DNA of 64,000 bases from Paenibacillus graminis (GCF_000758705.1 NZ_CP009287.1:6696001-6760000); one strand, 5' to 3'. Shown: positions 16,952-26,274, counted from the stretch's first letter. Notes: generated by a model not told the origin, from the letters alone. Program-made: numbers and translations.

Positions 16952-17290
16952 TCAATTCCGGGCCAGTTTGACCAGCATATGTGCCAGCCGGTGGCGCTCT
17001 TCCTTGCTGCCGACCTTCCACAACTCCAGCAGCAGCTTCTCCTCGCTGTTGCGCGGCTCTTCATGTGCGGCCAGATAGTCGGCGATTTTTTCCGCCGCTG
17101 CTGCCAGCTGTTCTTCGCCCAACCCGATTTTCTGCGCCAATTGGATGCGCTTTCCTAGATAAGATCTGAAATCTTCAAAATTCTTCAGGATAACCTCTTT
17201 TTGTTCGGGATCTATCCGGTCAAGGGCTTCACTTACCTTAGCTATCGTCACATTCCCGTCCTTGTTCACCACATGATTATGTTCGGACAT
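16952..17290 (-). CDS. DUF3243 domain protein
   Basis: A 112-residue helical protein whose centre (DPEQKEVILKNFEDFRSYLG, then KRIQLAQKIGLGEE) matches the YmfJ/DUF3243 family of Bacilli, about which little is known. Here the protein is extended by some 25 C-terminal residues (KVGSKEERHRLAHMLVKLARN region) beyond the shorter Bacillus proteins. The start is ATG 17290, eight bases after AAAGGGG; an upstream in-frame ATG at 17320 has no such signal. Confidence 0.8.
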   Translation of the reverse strand: MSEHNHVVNKDGNVTIAKVSEALDRIDPEQKEVILKNFEDFRSYLGKRIQLAQKIGLGEEQLAAAAEKIADYLAAHEEPRNSEEKLLLELWKVGSKEERHRLAHMLVKLARN

Positions 17291-17475
17291 CCGAAGTTCC
17301 CCTTTCACTGGAAATTTCACGGTTTCCCACTACTTAACCAGGGCCCAGGGAGATGAACCATTAGAACCGGCGGCTTCGGCTGTAAGACACACCTGTACGG
17401 ACAGCCGGAGCATGCCCGGCAGGTGATGTCTGCGGTATCCTAACCCGTAATACAGATTCAGCTCGTCATGCCGGC

Positions 17476-19047
17476 CTAGACCGCACCAATAGACGGCCAT
17501 TCCAGCTCAAACCCGTTATTACGCAGGCGGGTCTGGAAGCTGCTCAGCTGTTGCGGGGAATTTCTCACCCCGCGGGGGGTAATTCCGTTATCCAGACAGA
17601 ATGCCGCCAGCATGCCTGCAGCCTCTCCAATGTTCCATTCCACCGGATGCAGGCGGTAGCAGCCATTGGTGATATGCGTGGTCCCAATGTTTTTGGCAGC
17701 AGCGATCAGGTTGTTTACCCGTATCGGAATCAGCGCCCCCAGCGGGATCTGGAACGGCAGCGAAGGAATGTCAATGAAGGTCCGCAGCGCCGTGCTGGGA
17801 TGAAGATCAATCCGGTAGCTGCCGATGCCAATAGTATCCGGGTATTTTTCGGCTTTGCCGCCGGGACGGTCGGCCGGGCTGAGATGCTGCTCCAGGATTG
17901 TATATTCTGCGCGGATACGGCGTCCTTCACGAATATACGGAGCCTGTGCAAGTCCATGCGGCGCTCCCGTCGCATCCGGCCGTGGACGAAGGCCCGGGTA
18001 ACCTATACCGCCATCTTTGCGGGGAGCCTCCGTTTGCATCCAGTATAAAAGGGAAAGACTGAGCTGCTTCGCTCTCTCCAGGTGGCAGTGCCTTTCCTCA
18101 GGAGCAACGTCAACAATCGGTCCGAGCCAATAGTCATTCTGCGGCCAGTTGACCACGCTGAGGTCCGTCTTGTAGGCTCCAGGCTGAAAATTACTGCGGT
18201 CCGCCAATCTCCGGTAAGTAAACAGCGGGTTAGCCCCCTCCTCCGGCAAAAGCACATAGGTCACAGGCGCAAGCGTTGAGGGGGAAGGAACGGTCCAGCT
18301 CAGCTGTGGAGCCGGCCAGAAATCAGCCTGGTAGCTCTTCCAGAAATCATATTCCCGCGGCTTGGCAATCGTATAATCTTCACCCTCGTTATAGTCGAGC
18401 GCCAGACAATGCGTAAACGCCTGGATATCCCGGGGATTCGCCGGCCCCGTAAGCGCGTGCCTCTCCCCAGTCTCGGCAACTGATTCCGCGCCGGTTACGT
18501 ACTCCACGCCAGCAAGCGGCAGCACATCGCCTTCCTCGGTTGCATCCAAAAAATAGCTGCCTGTCAGCACCAGCTTATCTCCATCCTGCCCGCATACCGT
18601 TACCGAAATCACTTCATCTCCGTCTGTCTCGGCCCGCACAGGCTTGTATCCGGTCCATATCTGCAGCCGCCCGCTGTGCACATAGGGGGCCAGCATATCC
18701 CGGAGCACCGCCAGCGCGGTACGCGGTTCGTGAGAGAGACGGCTGACCCAGGCATTTCCGGGGTTGAACCCCGCGCGGGCGCGCGCCTGCTCCGTAAGCG
18801 GGAAGAATCTGCGGTAATAGTCGCGTACTGCATTCCGGTAAGTCCGGTAGCTTGCCGTACAGCCAAACTGTTCAATCCAGCGGTTCTCATCAGGCGGCAC
18901 CACCTGGCTGGTGAGCTGTCCGCCAATCCATTCGTAGGCTTCGGTCATCACCACCGACCGCCCTGACCTTGCAGCACCAAGGGCGGCCGCACAGCCTCCG
19001 GTTCCTCCGCCGATAATGATTACGTCTGCCTGAATCTGCTTTGTCAT
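17476..19047 (-). CDS. FAD-dependent oxidoreductase (FAD_oxidored family)
   Basis: A 523-residue flavoprotein beginning with the dinucleotide-binding fold ADVIIIGGGTGGCAAALGAA (residues about 7-26) and continuing EAYEWIGGQLTSQ, a hallmark of the FAD-dependent family often annotated as xanthan lyase-related. The C-terminal ALIPIRVNNLIAAAKNIGTT segment is the second FAD contact. No signal peptide is seen, and the substrate is unknown. GGAGGAG precedes the ATG. Its upstream region contains the second 51-bp array. Confidence 0.85.
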   Translation of the reverse strand: MTKQIQADVIIIGGGTGGCAAALGAARSGRSVVMTEAYEWIGGQLTSQVVPPDENRWIEQFGCTASYRTYRNAVRDYYRRFFPLTEQARARAGFNPGNAWVSRLSHEPRTALAVLRDMLAPYVHSGRLQIWTGYKPVRAETDGDEVISVTVCGQDGDKLVLTGSYFLDATEEGDVLPLAGVEYVTGAESVAETGERHALTGPANPRDIQAFTHCLALDYNEGEDYTIAKPREYDFWKSYQADFWPAPQLSWTVPSPSTLAPVTYVLLPEEGANPLFTYRRLADRSNFQPGAYKTDLSVVNWPQNDYWLGPIVDVAPEERHCHLERAKQLSLSLLYWMQTEAPRKDGGIGYPGLRPRPDATGAPHGLAQAPYIREGRRIRAEYTILEQHLSPADRPGGKAEKYPDTIGIGSYRIDLHPSTALRTFIDIPSLPFQIPLGALIPIRVNNLIAAAKNIGTTHITNGCYRLHPVEWNIGEAAGMLAAFCLDNGITPRGVRNSPQQLSSFQTRLRNNGFELEWPSIGAV

Positions 19048-19244
19048 TTCACCATCTCCTCCATAACTGAATAAAAAAAGGACTGATTCCTCATGCCTTT
19101 ACTTATATGTAATTTTTAGAGATGATTTTACAACTTAAAATTTTCAGATAGCCAAAGAAAAAAAACGACAGAGGTTCCGGCGATGTCTGGCGCAGGGCCG
19201 GCGGCCTTGTTAGAATAACAAGCCACCGTAGACTATTTCTGGTT

Positions 19245-19491
19245 AAATCAAAGGTACTTGTACCTCTCATTTCACCCAACCGCCTACTTTTGGCTAAATC
19301 AAAGGTATTTATACCTCTCATTTCACCCAGCCGCCTACTTCTGGCTTAATTAAAGGTATTTATACCTTTCATTTCAACCAGTCGCCTACTTCTGGTTTAA
19401 TCAAAGGTATTTGTACCTCTCATTTCACCCAACCGCCTACTTTTGGCTAAATCAAAGGTATTTATACCTCTCATTTCACCCAGCCGCCCCA
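19245..19491. repeat. Tandem array, five units, 51-bp period (family 1)
   Basis: Units start at 19249, 19300, 19351, 19402 and 19453, every step exactly 51 bp. The core TCAAAGGTATTTATACCTCT followed by CATTTCACCCA is the same as in the array at 1747 apart from a few substitutions, and both repeats contain ACTTCTGGC or ACTTCCGGC. On the minus strand the two arrays read as related peptides (GEIKGKNTFE and GEMRGINTFD). Unlike the other 51-bp loci this one lies between two genes on the same strand. The rest of 19048-19762 contains only the terminator at 19702. Confidence 0.92.
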
Positions 19492-19701
19492 GCGAAGCCT
19501 TCAAGTATTCCGGATTTTATTGCACTGTATAATTCCCTCGTACCTTACAAGAACAAACCACTCTTCGTTTCCGGACATAGCTTCTTCAGCACTTCGACAA
19601 CAGCATTTTTGCCGTTGTTCCGGACCGCATTCGTCTTTTAGAAGAGTTGAAACTAAAAGATTCTTATCCACAATGGTAAGTAATCATATCTCCTAAATAA
19701 C

Positions 19702-19744
19702 AAAAAAAGCACTGCCCTCCACCTTGCGGGGAATTGCAGTGCTT
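19702..19744 (-). terminator. Terminator of the VanY-like gene
   Basis: On the minus strand AAGCACTGC pairs with GCAGTGCTT, followed by a run of T (19702-19708). Confidence 0.9.
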
Positions 19745-19762
19745 CATAGTTCAACGGACCAA

Positions 19763-20689
19763 TTATTTAGATACCGGAACAGCGTCATAGTACTCTTCCA
19801 GCGTAATGCCCCTCTCCGCGATGGAGGCAGCAATATCCTTTCCTACATAGCGGACATGCCAAGGCTCATACATATACCCTGTGATTGCCTGCTTGCCCTC
19901 CGGGTAGCGGATAATGAAGCCATACTCAGCCGCATGAGCTGCCAGCCAGTTGGCTTCCTTCGTTCCGGCAAAGCAGCTCTCGGCTGCGCATTTACCATCC
20001 GTGCCGGAAAGGTCGATCGCCAGACCTGTCTGATGCTCGCTGTGTCCAGGTACGGCGCTATAGGTACGGGCTTTTTCTTCACCGTCTTTTTTGACATAGT
20101 TATTAAACAGCCGGGTCTGCGTAGCCTCAGAACGGTAGCCGGAAACCCCGGCCAGATGTACCCCATCCTTCAACGCTCCTGTGAACATTTCCTCCAGTGC
20201 ATCAGCGGCAGACTTCCGCAGCATCCGCTTTTCAATCTTTTCCGAGAAAATAAACGGCACATCGGGATAGACCAGATCAGCTGGCTTATAACCGTCCGGC
20301 AGCTTATACTGCTTATTAATCATAGCCGCCACACTATCTGGCTCGGCAGCGGTAAGCTCTGCTTCCGGATCAGTTGAACCGGAGCTGTCCGAATCAGAGG
20401 GCTTGTCCGTTGGCGATGGTGAAGGCTTCACAGCAGCTTCATTGCCGGAGTTATCCGGCTCGGCAGAAGGCCCGCTCTCTGTGGCTGTGTCCGACTCCGC
20501 CGGAGTGCTGCTGGCCACGGCTGAAGGCTCCGTTGCAGCGCTTGGCTGTCCCTGAAGCTCATTCCCCGCGCCAGCGGAAGCTCCCTCCTCCTGTGAAGCC
20601 GAAGGCGAAGGAGAGTTATATTTACCTACCCCCCAGCCAACAGCAATTACAATAATGAGTAAAATGACGATTTTGGCGGTCTTAGACAT
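19763..20689 (-). CDS. D-alanyl-D-alanine carboxypeptidase, M15B (VanY) family
   Basis: A 308-residue secreted or membrane-anchored peptidase. An uncleaved-looking N-terminal segment (IVILLIIVIAVGWGVG) is followed by about 85 residues of Ser/Pro/Glu-rich linker. The zinc peptidase domain has SGYRS, the metal ligands in SEHQTGLAIDL (His, Asp) and the catalytic EPWHVRYV. It would trim the terminal D-Ala from peptidoglycan stem peptides outside the membrane. GGGAGG lies upstream of the ATG. There is no VanS/VanR nearby, so a vancomycin-resistance role is not indicated. Confidence 0.92.
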   Translation of the reverse strand: MSKTAKIVILLIIVIAVGWGVGKYNSPSPSASQEEGASAGAGNELQGQPSAATEPSAVASSTPAESDTATESGPSAEPDNSGNEAAVKPSPSPTDKPSDSDSSGSTDPEAELTAAEPDSVAAMINKQYKLPDGYKPADLVYPDVPFIFSEKIEKRMLRKSAADALEEMFTGALKDGVHLAGVSGYRSEATQTRLFNNYVKKDGEEKARTYSAVPGHSEHQTGLAIDLSGTDGKCAAESCFAGTKEANWLAAHAAEYGFIIRYPEGKQAITGYMYEPWHVRYVGKDIAASIAERGITLEEYYDAVPVSK

Positions 20690-20921
20690 ATCTTATGTTT
20701 CCTCCCAGAAAGTTAATGAATGCTCCAGACAAGCGGCCGATAAATGCACAGACGGAAAATTTGCCCCGGTTTCCTTGACCAGCGCGAACCCGAAACACCC
20801 GCACCCTATTCGTTATAGGCAGTACTCTATGAAATCTGAAGTTCAAGTTATATTATAGACAAGCTTTGCGTCCAAAATGTTTCAAAACTTTAAAGATACA
20901 GGAACAGACCTGCCCGCAGGC

Positions 20922-20975
20922 AAAAAAAATGTTACCACAGAATGCCAGCCTCTGCGCTGGCCGTCCTATGGTAAC
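20922..20975 (-). terminator. Terminator of the DEAD-box helicase gene
   Basis: GTTACCACAG (20931-20940) and CTATGGTAAC (20966-20975) pair, with a second inner GGCCAGC/GCTGGC stem, and the minus strand continues with eight T. The remainder of 20690-21002 has nothing I recognise. Confidence 0.9.
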
Positions 20976-21002
20976 AAGTTTCACAAATGAAATCCAGCGC
21001 CT

Positions 21003-22880
21003 TTATCTGGATGAGCCGCGGCCGCCGCGCGTGCCGCCGGAGCCGTTGCCACGGCCGCCACGCGAGGAAGCATTTCCTCCGCTGCTGCGCCCGCCGGAAC
21101 CGTAACCGCCTTTGCCTCCTTTGGAGCCGCCGCGTGCGCCGCCTCCCTTGGCTGGTGCTGACGGACTCCAGCCCCCGGCATCATTGCTGCGGGCCACATT
21201 CGCTCTATGCTTCGGGCTGGCCTGAGCGCCGCCCGGATTGTACCCGCTGCCGGAGCCCGCTCCTTTGGAGGCTCCATAGCTGAAGCCTCCGGCATCTGCG
21301 CCGCGGGAAACGTTGGCGCTGTAGCCGCTGCTCGGGCCGCCTTTGGAACCGGCGGCCCCTTTGCCGCCGCGCTGGCCGGCGGCGCTTCCTCCGGCTGCAT
21401 TGCCTGCAGCCGGGCTGCCGCTGCGGGCGTCGAAGCTGCCATAGCCGCCGCCCGTTCTTGGCTTCGCCGCGCTTTTGCCGGCGTACCCGCCGTCTCTTGG
21501 CGCAGCGGCGCCCCAGTCGCTGCGCTTGCCGCCAGCCGCTGCGCTGCGGCTGCGCCCTTCCGCAGGCGCGCCCCAGCCGCCTGCTTCCTTGCCGCGGCCG
21601 CGGCCGCCCGGCCGCGCCCCGGCTTCGGCGCGCGGAGCTCCGCCGCTGCGCCCCTGGGCGCGCCCGCCGCGTCCACTGCGGGCGCCTTCCGGCGCGGCGT
21701 TCTGGCGTCCGCCGCGCGGCGAACCGCCGCCCTGCACGGAGGTGAATTCGCCTACGCCGAATTCATCCTTCTCATACCGGCGGCGGTCCAGCCGCTGGGA
21801 AATGCCGTGCTCGATCAGCTCGAGCCCGGCGCGTTCGCGCGGCGAAGAGAACGTGATCGCCAGCCCCTTGCCGCCTGCGCGTCCGGTCCGGCCGATCCGG
21901 TGAATGTAGCTGTCCGCATCCAGCGGCAGATCAAAGTTGAAGACATGCGTGATGCCCTCGACGTCCAGTCCGCGGGCAGCCACGTCCGTGGCCACCAGCA
22001 GCTGCAGCTTCGCCTCGCGGAACCGTTTCATCACCGCTTCGCGTTTGCCCTGCGACAGGTCGCCGTGCAGCTCGTCGCAATCATAGCCTGCGGCCTGAAG
22101 CGCTTCATTCAGCTTGGACACCCGGCGTTTCGTCCGGCAGAAAATAATCGCCAGGTAAGGACGGTCCCGCTCAATCAGCGCGATCAACGCCTCTTCCTTG
22201 TTGCGGTCCGAGCATTCCACAACCTGCTGGCGGATATTGTCCAGGGGGATAGGGGAACCGCTTTTAATAACGATATCCAGCGGCTCTTTCATGTAGTTGC
22301 TGGCCAGACGCTTGATCGGGTCCGGCATTGTCGCGGAGAACAGCATCGTCTGGCGGCGGTAAGGCACAGCCGTAATAATGGTCTCCACATCCTCCAGGAA
22401 GCCCATATGCAGCATTTGGTCCGCTTCATCCAGCACAAGCATCTTGACCCCGCTGAGATCCAGCGTTCCCCGGCGCATATGATCCAGCAATCTGCCCGGC
22501 GTCCCGATAATCAGATGCCGGCCGCCTTCCAGCTTGCGCAGCTGCTTTTCCACATCCTGACCGCCATACACAGCCAGAATTTTCACTCCGGTATGACGCG
22601 CCAGCTTGCGGGCCTCCTCGGTAATCTGCAGCGCCAGCTCCCGTGTCGGGGCCATGATCAGCGCCTGCGGATACGCCTGCTCCACACGGATCTTGTCCAT
22701 AATCGGCAGCAGGAAGGCCAGTGTCTTCCCTGTTCCCGTCTTGGCCCTTGCGATAACGTCCAATCCCTGCACCAGCGGAGGAATAGCTTCCTCCTGCACC
22801 GGTGTAGGCTTAGCAATCCCTTGGCCCTGAAGCAGGCCGTTCAATAATTCAGATACTCCCAGTTCCTTAAAACCCGGCAA
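21003..22880 (-). CDS. DEAD-box ATP-dependent RNA helicase with long Gly/Arg/Ser-rich tail
   Basis: About 625 residues. The core (about 1-365) carries the Q motif (KPTPVQEEAI), motif I ARAKTGTGKT, Ia PTRELALQ, II LDEADQML, III SAT, V ATDVAARGLDV and VI HRIGRTGRAG, so it is a complete CshA-like RNA helicase for cold adaptation, ribosome assembly or RNA decay. Residues from about 380 on are a disordered GRS/Ala-rich tail of roughly 240 residues, much longer than in Bacillus CshA, with a repeated ANV-x-R-xx-DAGG-(F/W) element. The start is read as TTG 22880 because GAGGTG lies six bases before it; a GTG at 22889 overlaps that signal. Confidence 0.9.
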   Translation of the reverse strand: MPGFKELGVSELLNGLLQGQGIAKPTPVQEEAIPPLVQGLDVIARAKTGTGKTLAFLLPIMDKIRVEQAYPQALIMAPTRELALQITEEARKLARHTGVKILAVYGGQDVEKQLRKLEGGRHLIIGTPGRLLDHMRRGTLDLSGVKMLVLDEADQMLHMGFLEDVETIITAVPYRRQTMLFSATMPDPIKRLASNYMKEPLDIVIKSGSPIPLDNIRQQVVECSDRNKEEALIALIERDRPYLAIIFCRTKRRVSKLNEALQAAGYDCDELHGDLSQGKREAVMKRFREAKLQLLVATDVAARGLDVEGITHVFNFDLPLDADSYIHRIGRTGRAGGKGLAITFSSPRERAGLELIEHGISQRLDRRRYEKDEFGVGEFTSVQGGGSPRGGRQNAAPEGARSGRGGRAQGRSGGAPRAEAGARPGGRGRGKEAGGWGAPAEGRSRSAAAGGKRSDWGAAAPRDGGYAGKSAAKPRTGGGYGSFDARSGSPAAGNAAGGSAAGQRGGKGAAGSKGGPSSGYSANVSRGADAGGFSYGASKGAGSGSGYNPGGAQASPKHRANVARSNDAGGWSPSAPAKGGGARGGSKGGKGGYGSGGRSSGGNASSRGGRGNGSGGTRGGRGSSR

Positions 22881-23069
22881 TGTCTCCACCTCACAATTTT
22901 CTTTAATTTGTTCAATTCATGTCACTATAGTCATCCAGTTTCTGGAGTAATGTAGGCAGGATACGGTTGCCTTCCGCAGCATCAGCCGCGTATTTAAGGC
23001 ATCAACAGCTTTGTCGTCCCTTTAAGCAGGCATGAACATCCGGAGCAGCGATACTATGTATCGTTTTCC

Positions 23070-23173
23070 GGTACCGTTTCAGCGGGAAATATAAGGATAA
23101 TTATTAGCGTGAAGCCTAAAATTCTTATATTTCAAAACAAAAGCGGAAGAACCCCGTCACCGGAGCCCTTCCG
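23070..23173. repeat. Dispersed intergenic repeat, copy A, with attached hairpin
   Basis: The core GGTACCGTTTCAGCGGGAAA runs on through ATAAGGATAATTATTAGCG and GTGAAGCCTAAAATTCTTAT to 23132; AAATATAAG near its middle is complementary to CTTATATTT at its end. A hairpin follows, CGGAAG (23144-23149) with CTTCCG (23168-23173). Copies B (50117) and C (59092) share the core but have different stems. On the minus strand this copy could terminate transcription, since CTTTTGTTTTG follows the stem. The remainder of 22881-23381 has no recognisable gene. Confidence 0.8.
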
Positions 23174-23381
23174 TCTCACTAGCCGCCCTTCAGCCCTGCA
23201 GATGCGCGGTCCAAAGTTCGGTTTCAGGGGCAGCAGCGATCCACCGGACATTCAGACGGCACTCCATTTGCGTTCCATTACACTCTATATCCAAGCTTCT
23301 TATAGGATTAAGAAGTTAACCTTTACATTGTACTTGATCCCGCGCTGTTTGTGTGCAACTCTCCAAGAATATTTATTACAG

Positions 23382-25052
23382 CTAGAACCGTCCTGACTTA
23401 AATATGGAGTACAGCAGCCATAGAATCATCAGCAGGGCGATCACGGAGCCGATTTCGACAATCGGGAAATCCCAGAGCATAGAAGGCTCTCCCCGCAGCG
23501 AAGAGGCAATGATCAGCCCGGCCATAATAATGCTGAAGGCCAGCAGCACAATGCTGAACGAGAGGCGGTTGCCCACCCGGCTAAGCTTGTGCTCAATGCC
23601 CTTCAGCTCAGGCAGCACAACCTCCACCTTCAGCTTGCCTTTGCCAACGAGCGCAGACAGCTGTCTCGCCTGTGCCGGAAGCTCTACCAGACTTTCGGCG
23701 AGGTCAGCTACGCCGCCGAGAATTTTGCGCTGCAGGCGGCTGCCGCTGAAACGCTGTCTCACCAGACGCTTGCCGAAGGGCTCGGCCATCTGCACAATAC
23801 TGAAGGCCGGGTCGAGGTTGCCGACAACCCCCTCCAGCGTCAGCATGGTCTTGCTGAGCATCGCCAGGTCCGGGGGAATGACCAGCCTGTGCTTGCGGGC
23901 GATGCCGAACAGATCATTCAGCGCTTTGCCGATGCTGACCTGCTTGAAAGGGATATCATAGTATGCCTCGCGCAGCCTGTCCATATCATCATGCAGCGCC
24001 ATCCGGTCCGCTTCCTCGGGAATAACACCCAGCCGCAAAATAGCCCGCACCATGGAATCGGTATTCTTACGCATTAGAGCAATAACAAGCGCAGACAGGC
24101 TGTCCTTCATCTCCTCGCTGAGCCGGCCGACCATGCCGAAATCAATCAGCGCCAGTTTCCCGTCATCCAGAAGCATGACATTGCCGGGATGGGGATCAGC
24201 ATGAAAGAAACCATGAATAAAAATCTGGTTCAGCATCATCTCCACCAGCTGCTGGGCCAGCGTCTTCAGCTTTACACCCTTGAGGAGCAGCTCCTCGCGG
24301 TGGTTCAATGTGATGCCATTGACATATTCCATTGTCAGCACACGAGTGGAGCTGTAATCCCAATAAATCGCCGGGATATAGACCTGATCGTGCTCCGTAA
24401 GCTGCCCGGCAATCCGTTCCGCATTGCGCCCTTCCTGGCCATAATCCAGCTCTGCCAGCAGCGCCCGGGAGAATTCCTCTACCATCCGGGTCAGCCCGTA
24501 TTGCTTCGCCCAGTCCAGCTTCCTCTCAGCCAGGGCGCTTAGATCCTGTAAAATTTCCAGATCCCGTGTCATGGTCCGCATCACACCGGGACGCTGGATT
24601 TTGACTGCCACACTCTGTCCGCCGTGCAGTACAGCCCGGTGCACTTGACCAATGGAAGCTGCGGCAAGCGGGGCATTCTCAAAGTAGCTGAACATTTCAT
24701 CAATCGGCTGGTCAAGCTCCTGCTCCAAAATATTGCGCGCCGTTTCCGCCGAGAATGGAGGGACGCTGTCCTGAAGCTTCACCAGTTCCTGAATGATCGA
24801 ATCGGGCAACAGATCGGAGCGCGTACTGGCCAATTGGCCCAGCTTCACAAAGGTTGGCCCCAAATCCTCGAGTACCCGGCGTATCCGCTCCCCCAGCGTC
24901 AGACTCTCGTGAACCTCCTGGGTAATCATCCGGCGCGGAAGGGACAGCAGATGGTAGAGGCCAAGTTCCTCCACCATATAGCCGAAGCCATGACGCATCA
25001 GCGCCATGGCAATAGACCGGTACCGCCCGGCATGTCTTATACGTACAGCCAT
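23382..25052 (-). CDS. ABC1/AarF/UbiB family atypical kinase
   Basis: A 556-residue UbiB-family protein. The N-terminal KLGQLASTRSDLLP motif (the KxGQ signature), the A-rich nucleotide loop AAASIGQVHRA, VAVKIQRPGV with the catalytic lysine, and FFHADPHPGNVMLL plus LIDFGMVGRL (metal-binding DFG) are all present. Two hydrophobic segments close the protein (about 495-550), anchoring it in the membrane. Family members support isoprenoid-quinone or lipid metabolism; the role in menaquinone-using Firmicutes is unproven. The ATG begins at the base after the stop of the upstream phasin-like gene, indicating translational coupling. Confidence 0.9.
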   Translation of the reverse strand: MAVRIRHAGRYRSIAMALMRHGFGYMVEELGLYHLLSLPRRMITQEVHESLTLGERIRRVLEDLGPTFVKLGQLASTRSDLLPDSIIQELVKLQDSVPPFSAETARNILEQELDQPIDEMFSYFENAPLAAASIGQVHRAVLHGGQSVAVKIQRPGVMRTMTRDLEILQDLSALAERKLDWAKQYGLTRMVEEFSRALLAELDYGQEGRNAERIAGQLTEHDQVYIPAIYWDYSSTRVLTMEYVNGITLNHREELLLKGVKLKTLAQQLVEMMLNQIFIHGFFHADPHPGNVMLLDDGKLALIDFGMVGRLSEEMKDSLSALVIALMRKNTDSMVRAILRLGVIPEEADRMALHDDMDRLREAYYDIPFKQVSIGKALNDLFGIARKHRLVIPPDLAMLSKTMLTLEGVVGNLDPAFSIVQMAEPFGKRLVRQRFSGSRLQRKILGGVADLAESLVELPAQARQLSALVGKGKLKVEVVLPELKGIEHKLSRVGNRLSFSIVLLAFSIIMAGLIIASSLRGEPSMLWDFPIVEIGSVIALLMILWLLYSIFKSGRF

Positions 25053-25400
25053 TTAGTCCGTACGCTTTTCCGGCAGGACTTCCTCCGCAGCAGGAGTTCC
25101 TTCCAGCTCCGCCACACGGCGCTCCAGGACAGCAATCCGCGCTTCCAGCTCAGCAACATCGCTCTGAACCGGGATTTTAAGCTCCTTCAGCACACGTTCG
25201 ACCTGTTCATGAACCGCAGATTTGAATACTCCGCGTTCTTCCTCGCCGCGCTCCACCAGCCGGTCGATGAGAGCCTTGGATTCCGAGGGGGCCAGCTCGC
25301 CCCGCTTCACCAGATCTTCAACTACCTTTTCTACCTTTTCCTTGCTGACAATGGTGAGGCCGACTCCTAAAGAGATTGCTTTCTTGAACAAATCACTCAT
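25053..25400 (-). CDS. Phasin-like coiled-coil protein
   Basis: A 115-residue protein starting MSDLFKKAISLGVGLTIVSK, followed by EKVVEDLVKRGELAPSESKA and a heptad-type C-terminus (LEARIAVLERRVAELEG). This is the pattern of small proteins annotated as PHA-granule regulator PhaF-like or phasin superfamily. The start is ATG 25400, after GGGAGGAAAG; in-frame upstream codons lack a signal. Its stop is immediately followed by the ABC1 kinase start, so the two are cotranscribed and probably act together, perhaps as a partner or adaptor for the kinase. No PHA synthase is nearby. Confidence 0.75.
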   Translation of the reverse strand: MSDLFKKAISLGVGLTIVSKEKVEKVVEDLVKRGELAPSESKALIDRLVERGEEERGVFKSAVHEQVERVLKELKIPVQSDVAELEARIAVLERRVAELEGTPAAEEVLPEKRTD

Positions 25401-25501
25401 GTCACTTTCCTCCCAATGATTCCGGTTATGGATAGAGTATACCCTTTTGCGGGCCATTTCACAAAATTCAAGCCTGTGCAAAGCCGCCGCACTGTTACAG
25501 A

Positions 25502-26134
25502 TTATCTAGGGATCCGCGCCGCCCAGGTAGCCGCCCGCAGGATCAGCTGACGAACTGCCGGATGCGTGAAGGAGGGCTCATGATGGCCTGGCATCAGAAA
25601 TACCACCCGTCCAAGCCCGTAGCTGTGACACCAGGCGGCCGGACGCATTTCACCATCTGCTTCATACTCCAGTAGAATCGTTTTCTCCGTAAACGGATCG
25701 AAGTCGAACGTGTAAGGCTCCTCATCCAGCTGAAAATCTTCCATGCCCTCGGTTATGTCATGCTCCAGCACCTTGAAGTTCAGCGGAGTATAAGGCGGAT
25801 GTCCGGTAAACCTGCCGCCGATCAAATGGGCCAGCTCATAGCGTTTGGCCAGCGAGATTCCGGTATGCAGCACGATCAGTCCGCCGCCGCCGCTCACATA
25901 GCTCAGCAGACCCGCAGTCTGCTGGGGGGACACCGTCTCATTCCACAGCTCATTGTATGCGATGCACAGATCATATCCTGATAAGTGCTCGCTGAGCAGC
26001 AGCTTTTTATTCTCCGAACACTGCACAATCAGCAGATCATTCAGGATTTCACTAATTTGTTTGTCCACACCCTGCAGCGGATGGAAACGGGGGTGGGTAT
26101 AGTCGCCCAAAAGCAGACATTTTCTCTTGTCCAT
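25502..26134 (-). CDS. ThuA-like domain protein
   Basis: A 210-residue protein with the type 1 glutamine-amidotransferase-like fold of the ThuA family (trehalose utilisation). YVSGGGGLIVLHTG, LIGGRFTGHPPYTPLNF and WCHSYGLGRVVFLMPGHHE are the conserved strand/turn elements. ThuA proteins act in sugar metabolism, and the enzymatic reaction is poorly defined. AGGAGGAGG precedes the ATG. There are no sugar genes next to it, so the role here is open. Confidence 0.85.
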   Translation of the reverse strand: MDKRKCLLLGDYTHPRFHPLQGVDKQISEILNDLLIVQCSENKKLLLSEHLSGYDLCIAYNELWNETVSPQQTAGLLSYVSGGGGLIVLHTGISLAKRYELAHLIGGRFTGHPPYTPLNFKVLEHDITEGMEDFQLDEEPYTFDFDPFTEKTILLEYEADGEMRPAAWCHSYGLGRVVFLMPGHHEPSFTHPAVRQLILRAATWAARIPR

Positions 26135-26274
26135 AGGGGACCTCCTCCTTCTCTCTGTATCTATAGTTGTCTTTTTAGTTGCCTATATTCTAAGTAAAAT
26201 GGCTGAGGTTGTCTATTGCCGGCACAAATATCCGTGCGTGTGAGACTTCCTATTTCTATTGGCTTCGCAGACAA

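Noticed and set aside
17340..17475. Terminator of the FAD-dependent oxidoreductase gene
   Set aside because: I looked for a stem with a T-run beyond the stop and found none that is convincing.
21207..22847. Long antisense frame over the DEAD-box helicase gene
   Set aside because: The minus-strand product has all helicase motifs. The opposing frame is low-complexity and arises from GC-rich codon bias.
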